The notes beneath the pieces are model-generated. The model saw only the letters and a list, made by a program, of their open reading frames with translations. It ran no database searches and had not been told where the DNA came from. Below, piece by piece: positions 62,887 to 64,000 of a stretch of DNA of 64,000 nt (positions within the stretch are counted from its first letter, which is position 1; the number at the start of each line of letters is the position of its first letter). The stretch is from Aliivibrio sp. EL58. GTDB lineage: Bacteria; Pseudomonadota; Gammaproteobacteria; Enterobacterales; Vibrionaceae. The stretch lies in assembly GCF_900312675.1 (NCBI RefSeq), contig NZ_OMPC01000001.1:975633-1039632 (forward strand), written 5' to 3'. The position numbers were made by a program, and so were the translations under genes.

Positions 62887-64000
62887 ATGCCGAGCCTTGC
62901 TCATTGGAAAAATCCTAAAACTTTTTTGATTTTAATTTCCATCGTTGTTCCCATTGCTTTTTCTACATGGAATGCGTTACTTAATAACTTCGTGATTGAA
63001 AAAGCGGCGTTTACTGGGGCTGATATTGGGCTCTTGCAAAGTGTGCGAGAGATCCCTGGTTTTCTAGCGTTTACTGCTGTTTTCGTCCTTCTTTTTATTC
63101 GTGAGCAAAAGTTCATGATCCTCGCTTTGGTGATGTTGGCAGTTGGTGTAGCAATTACTGGTTTTTTCCCAAGTGTGTATGGCCTGTTATGCACCACGCT
63201 GTTGATGTCGGTAGGCTTTCACTATTTTGAGACCTTAAAACAATCCTTATCATTACAGTGGCTAACTAAAGAAGAAGCTCCTGAAATGTTAGGTAAGCTG
63301 ATCTCGATTGGTGCTCTTGCATCGTTATGTACTTATGGTGTGCTGTGGGTATTACTTGAGTTAGTGCAATTAGAGTTTAAATGGATCTATTTAATTGCAG
63401 GGACAATTGCCCTTATGGTGACTGTTTTTATGTGGTTGTCTTTCCCGAACTTTGAAAGTGAAACACCACAGACGAAAAAATTGGTTCTACGCAAGCGCTA
63501 TTGGTTGTACTACGCACTCACATTTATGAGTGGTGCTCGTCGTCAGATATTTATGGTGTTTGCAGGCTTTTTAATGGTTGAAAAATTTGGCTATTCAGCT
63601 GCTGATATCACTCTACTGTTTCTTGCTAATTATGCATTCAATTGGCTTTTTGCTAAAAAGATTGGCCGCTGGATTGGTGTTGTGGGTGAGCGCAAGGCAC
63701 TAATGTTTGAATATATCGGTCTTATTTTTGTGTTTGTTGGCTACGCATTAGTTCAGACGTCAGAAATGGCAGCAGCGTTATATATTATTGATCATTTGTT
63801 CTTTGCATTAGCATTAGCGATTAAAACTTATTTCCAAAAAATTGCCGATCCTGCTGATATGGCATCAACTGCGGGTGTGGCATTCACCATTAATCATATA
63901 GCAGCAGTTGTTATCCCAGTAAGCTTTGGTTTGATATGGTTGGTATCGCCTGCTGCTGTGTTCTATGTTGGTGCTACAATGGCATTTATTTCGTTCTTAT
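62887..64000 (+). CDS. MFS transporter, 3' end outside window
   Basis: The frame opens at ATG 62887 with GAGAG upstream and is open to the end of the window (371 codons). It has about nine to ten visible membrane segments with MFS-like alternation (LLNNFVIEKAAFTGADIGLL, SVREIPGFLAFTAVFVL). The motif FMSGARRQIFMVFAGFLMV is distinctive but I cannot name the substrate. It lies 107 bases behind the LysR gene on the same strand. Confidence 0.8.
   Translation, partial: MPSLAHWKNPKTFLILISIVVPIAFSTWNALLNNFVIEKAAFTGADIGLLQSVREIPGFLAFTAVFVLLFIREQKFMILALVMLAVGVAITGFFPSVYGLLCTTLLMSVGFHYFETLKQSLSLQWLTKEEAPEMLGKLISIGALASLCTYGVLWVLLELVQLEFKWIYLIAGTIALMVTVFMWLSFPNFESETPQTKKLVLRKRYWLYYALTFMSGARRQIFMVFAGFLMVEKFGYSAADITLLFLANYAFNWLFAKKIGRWIGVVGERKALMFEYIGLIFVFVGYALVQTSEMAAALYIIDHLFFALALAIKTYFQKIADPADMASTAGVAFTINHIAAVVIPVSFGLIWLVSPAAVFYVGATMAFISFL

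Noticed and set aside
62901-63197. 98-codon minus-strand frame at the right end
   Set aside because: It is antisense to the truncated MFS gene, which has clear membrane-protein features.
1-64000. CRISPR arrays, prophage, integron or transposase genes
   Set aside because: No regularly spaced repeats and no phage, integrase or transposase frames were seen on either strand.

Overview
The window looks like part of the smaller chromosome of a marine Aliivibrio, most likely A. fischeri or a close relative. I infer this from the low-GC DNA, the Vibrio-type gene content (malK opposite malEFG, NspS-MbaA, a RpoE-ChrR cluster, TyrR next to a photolyase operon) and the ATACCAAYC inverted repeats in several gaps. 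It is dense, ordinary-looking chromosome. I see no phage, IS transposase, integron, CRISPR array, rRNA or tRNA. Both ends cut genes: a CheV at the left edge and an MFS transporter at the right edge.

Layout: 1-816 holds CheV. 1183-8537 is the maltose/maltodextrin region: glgX and malK on the minus strand, malE-malF-malG on the plus strand, with MalT-like and CRP-like sites between, and a possible SgrS-like small RNA after malG. 8762-10713 is a two-gene signalling unit (receiver plus CheC-like protein, then a diguanylate cyclase). 11009-12205 is a stand-alone acetate kinase with an FNR-like site. 12565-16060 is the NspS-MbaA polyamine/c-di-GMP pair. 16199-24304 holds an ABC-F ATPase, a PHP phosphatase, a LysE-type exporter, a LysR/MFS pair, a 2OG-Fe oxygenase with a class V PLP enzyme, and a small cytochrome c. 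24512-26548 is a PTS IIC domain fused to an EAL phosphodiesterase.

26760-40001 is dominated by a photo-oxidative stress response. An ECF sigma factor and its zinc anti-sigma factor ChrR are followed by an eight-gene lipid-modification operon (NTF2-like, SDR, FAD oxidase, DUF1365, cyclopropane-fatty-acid synthase, DUF2878, chalcone-isomerase-like, DUF3833). On the opposite strand lies a DUF523/DUF1722-photolyase-PhoD operon. The same promoter-like motif (TGATCC/T, 16 bases, CGT) precedes all three units. A Fur-box-preceded ChaN-like lipoprotein and a 45-residue small gene lie between them.

40083-47934 contains TyrR, an acetyltransferase, a small membrane protein, a 175-base repeat element, and bioA opposite bioBFCD with a BirA operator. 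48009-52686 has a LysR/HlyD/DUF2955 efflux set, YbiB and YbiI. 53480-60010 is the most unusual unit: seven genes encoding a periplasmic helical protein, a LolD/MacB-type ATPase, an FtsX-type permease, a LolA/LolB-like protein, an outer-membrane barrel, and a LytS-type kinase with a LytTR regulator. A LytTR-like direct repeat sits just upstream. It reads as a self-regulated inner-to-outer-membrane export or trafficking machine. 60123-64000 holds an alpha-glucosidase, a divergent LysR regulator and a truncated MFS transporter.

The gene calls rest on reading the translated sequence and on remembered family features. No search was run. Start codons were adjusted by hand where ribosome-binding sites and family lengths supported it.
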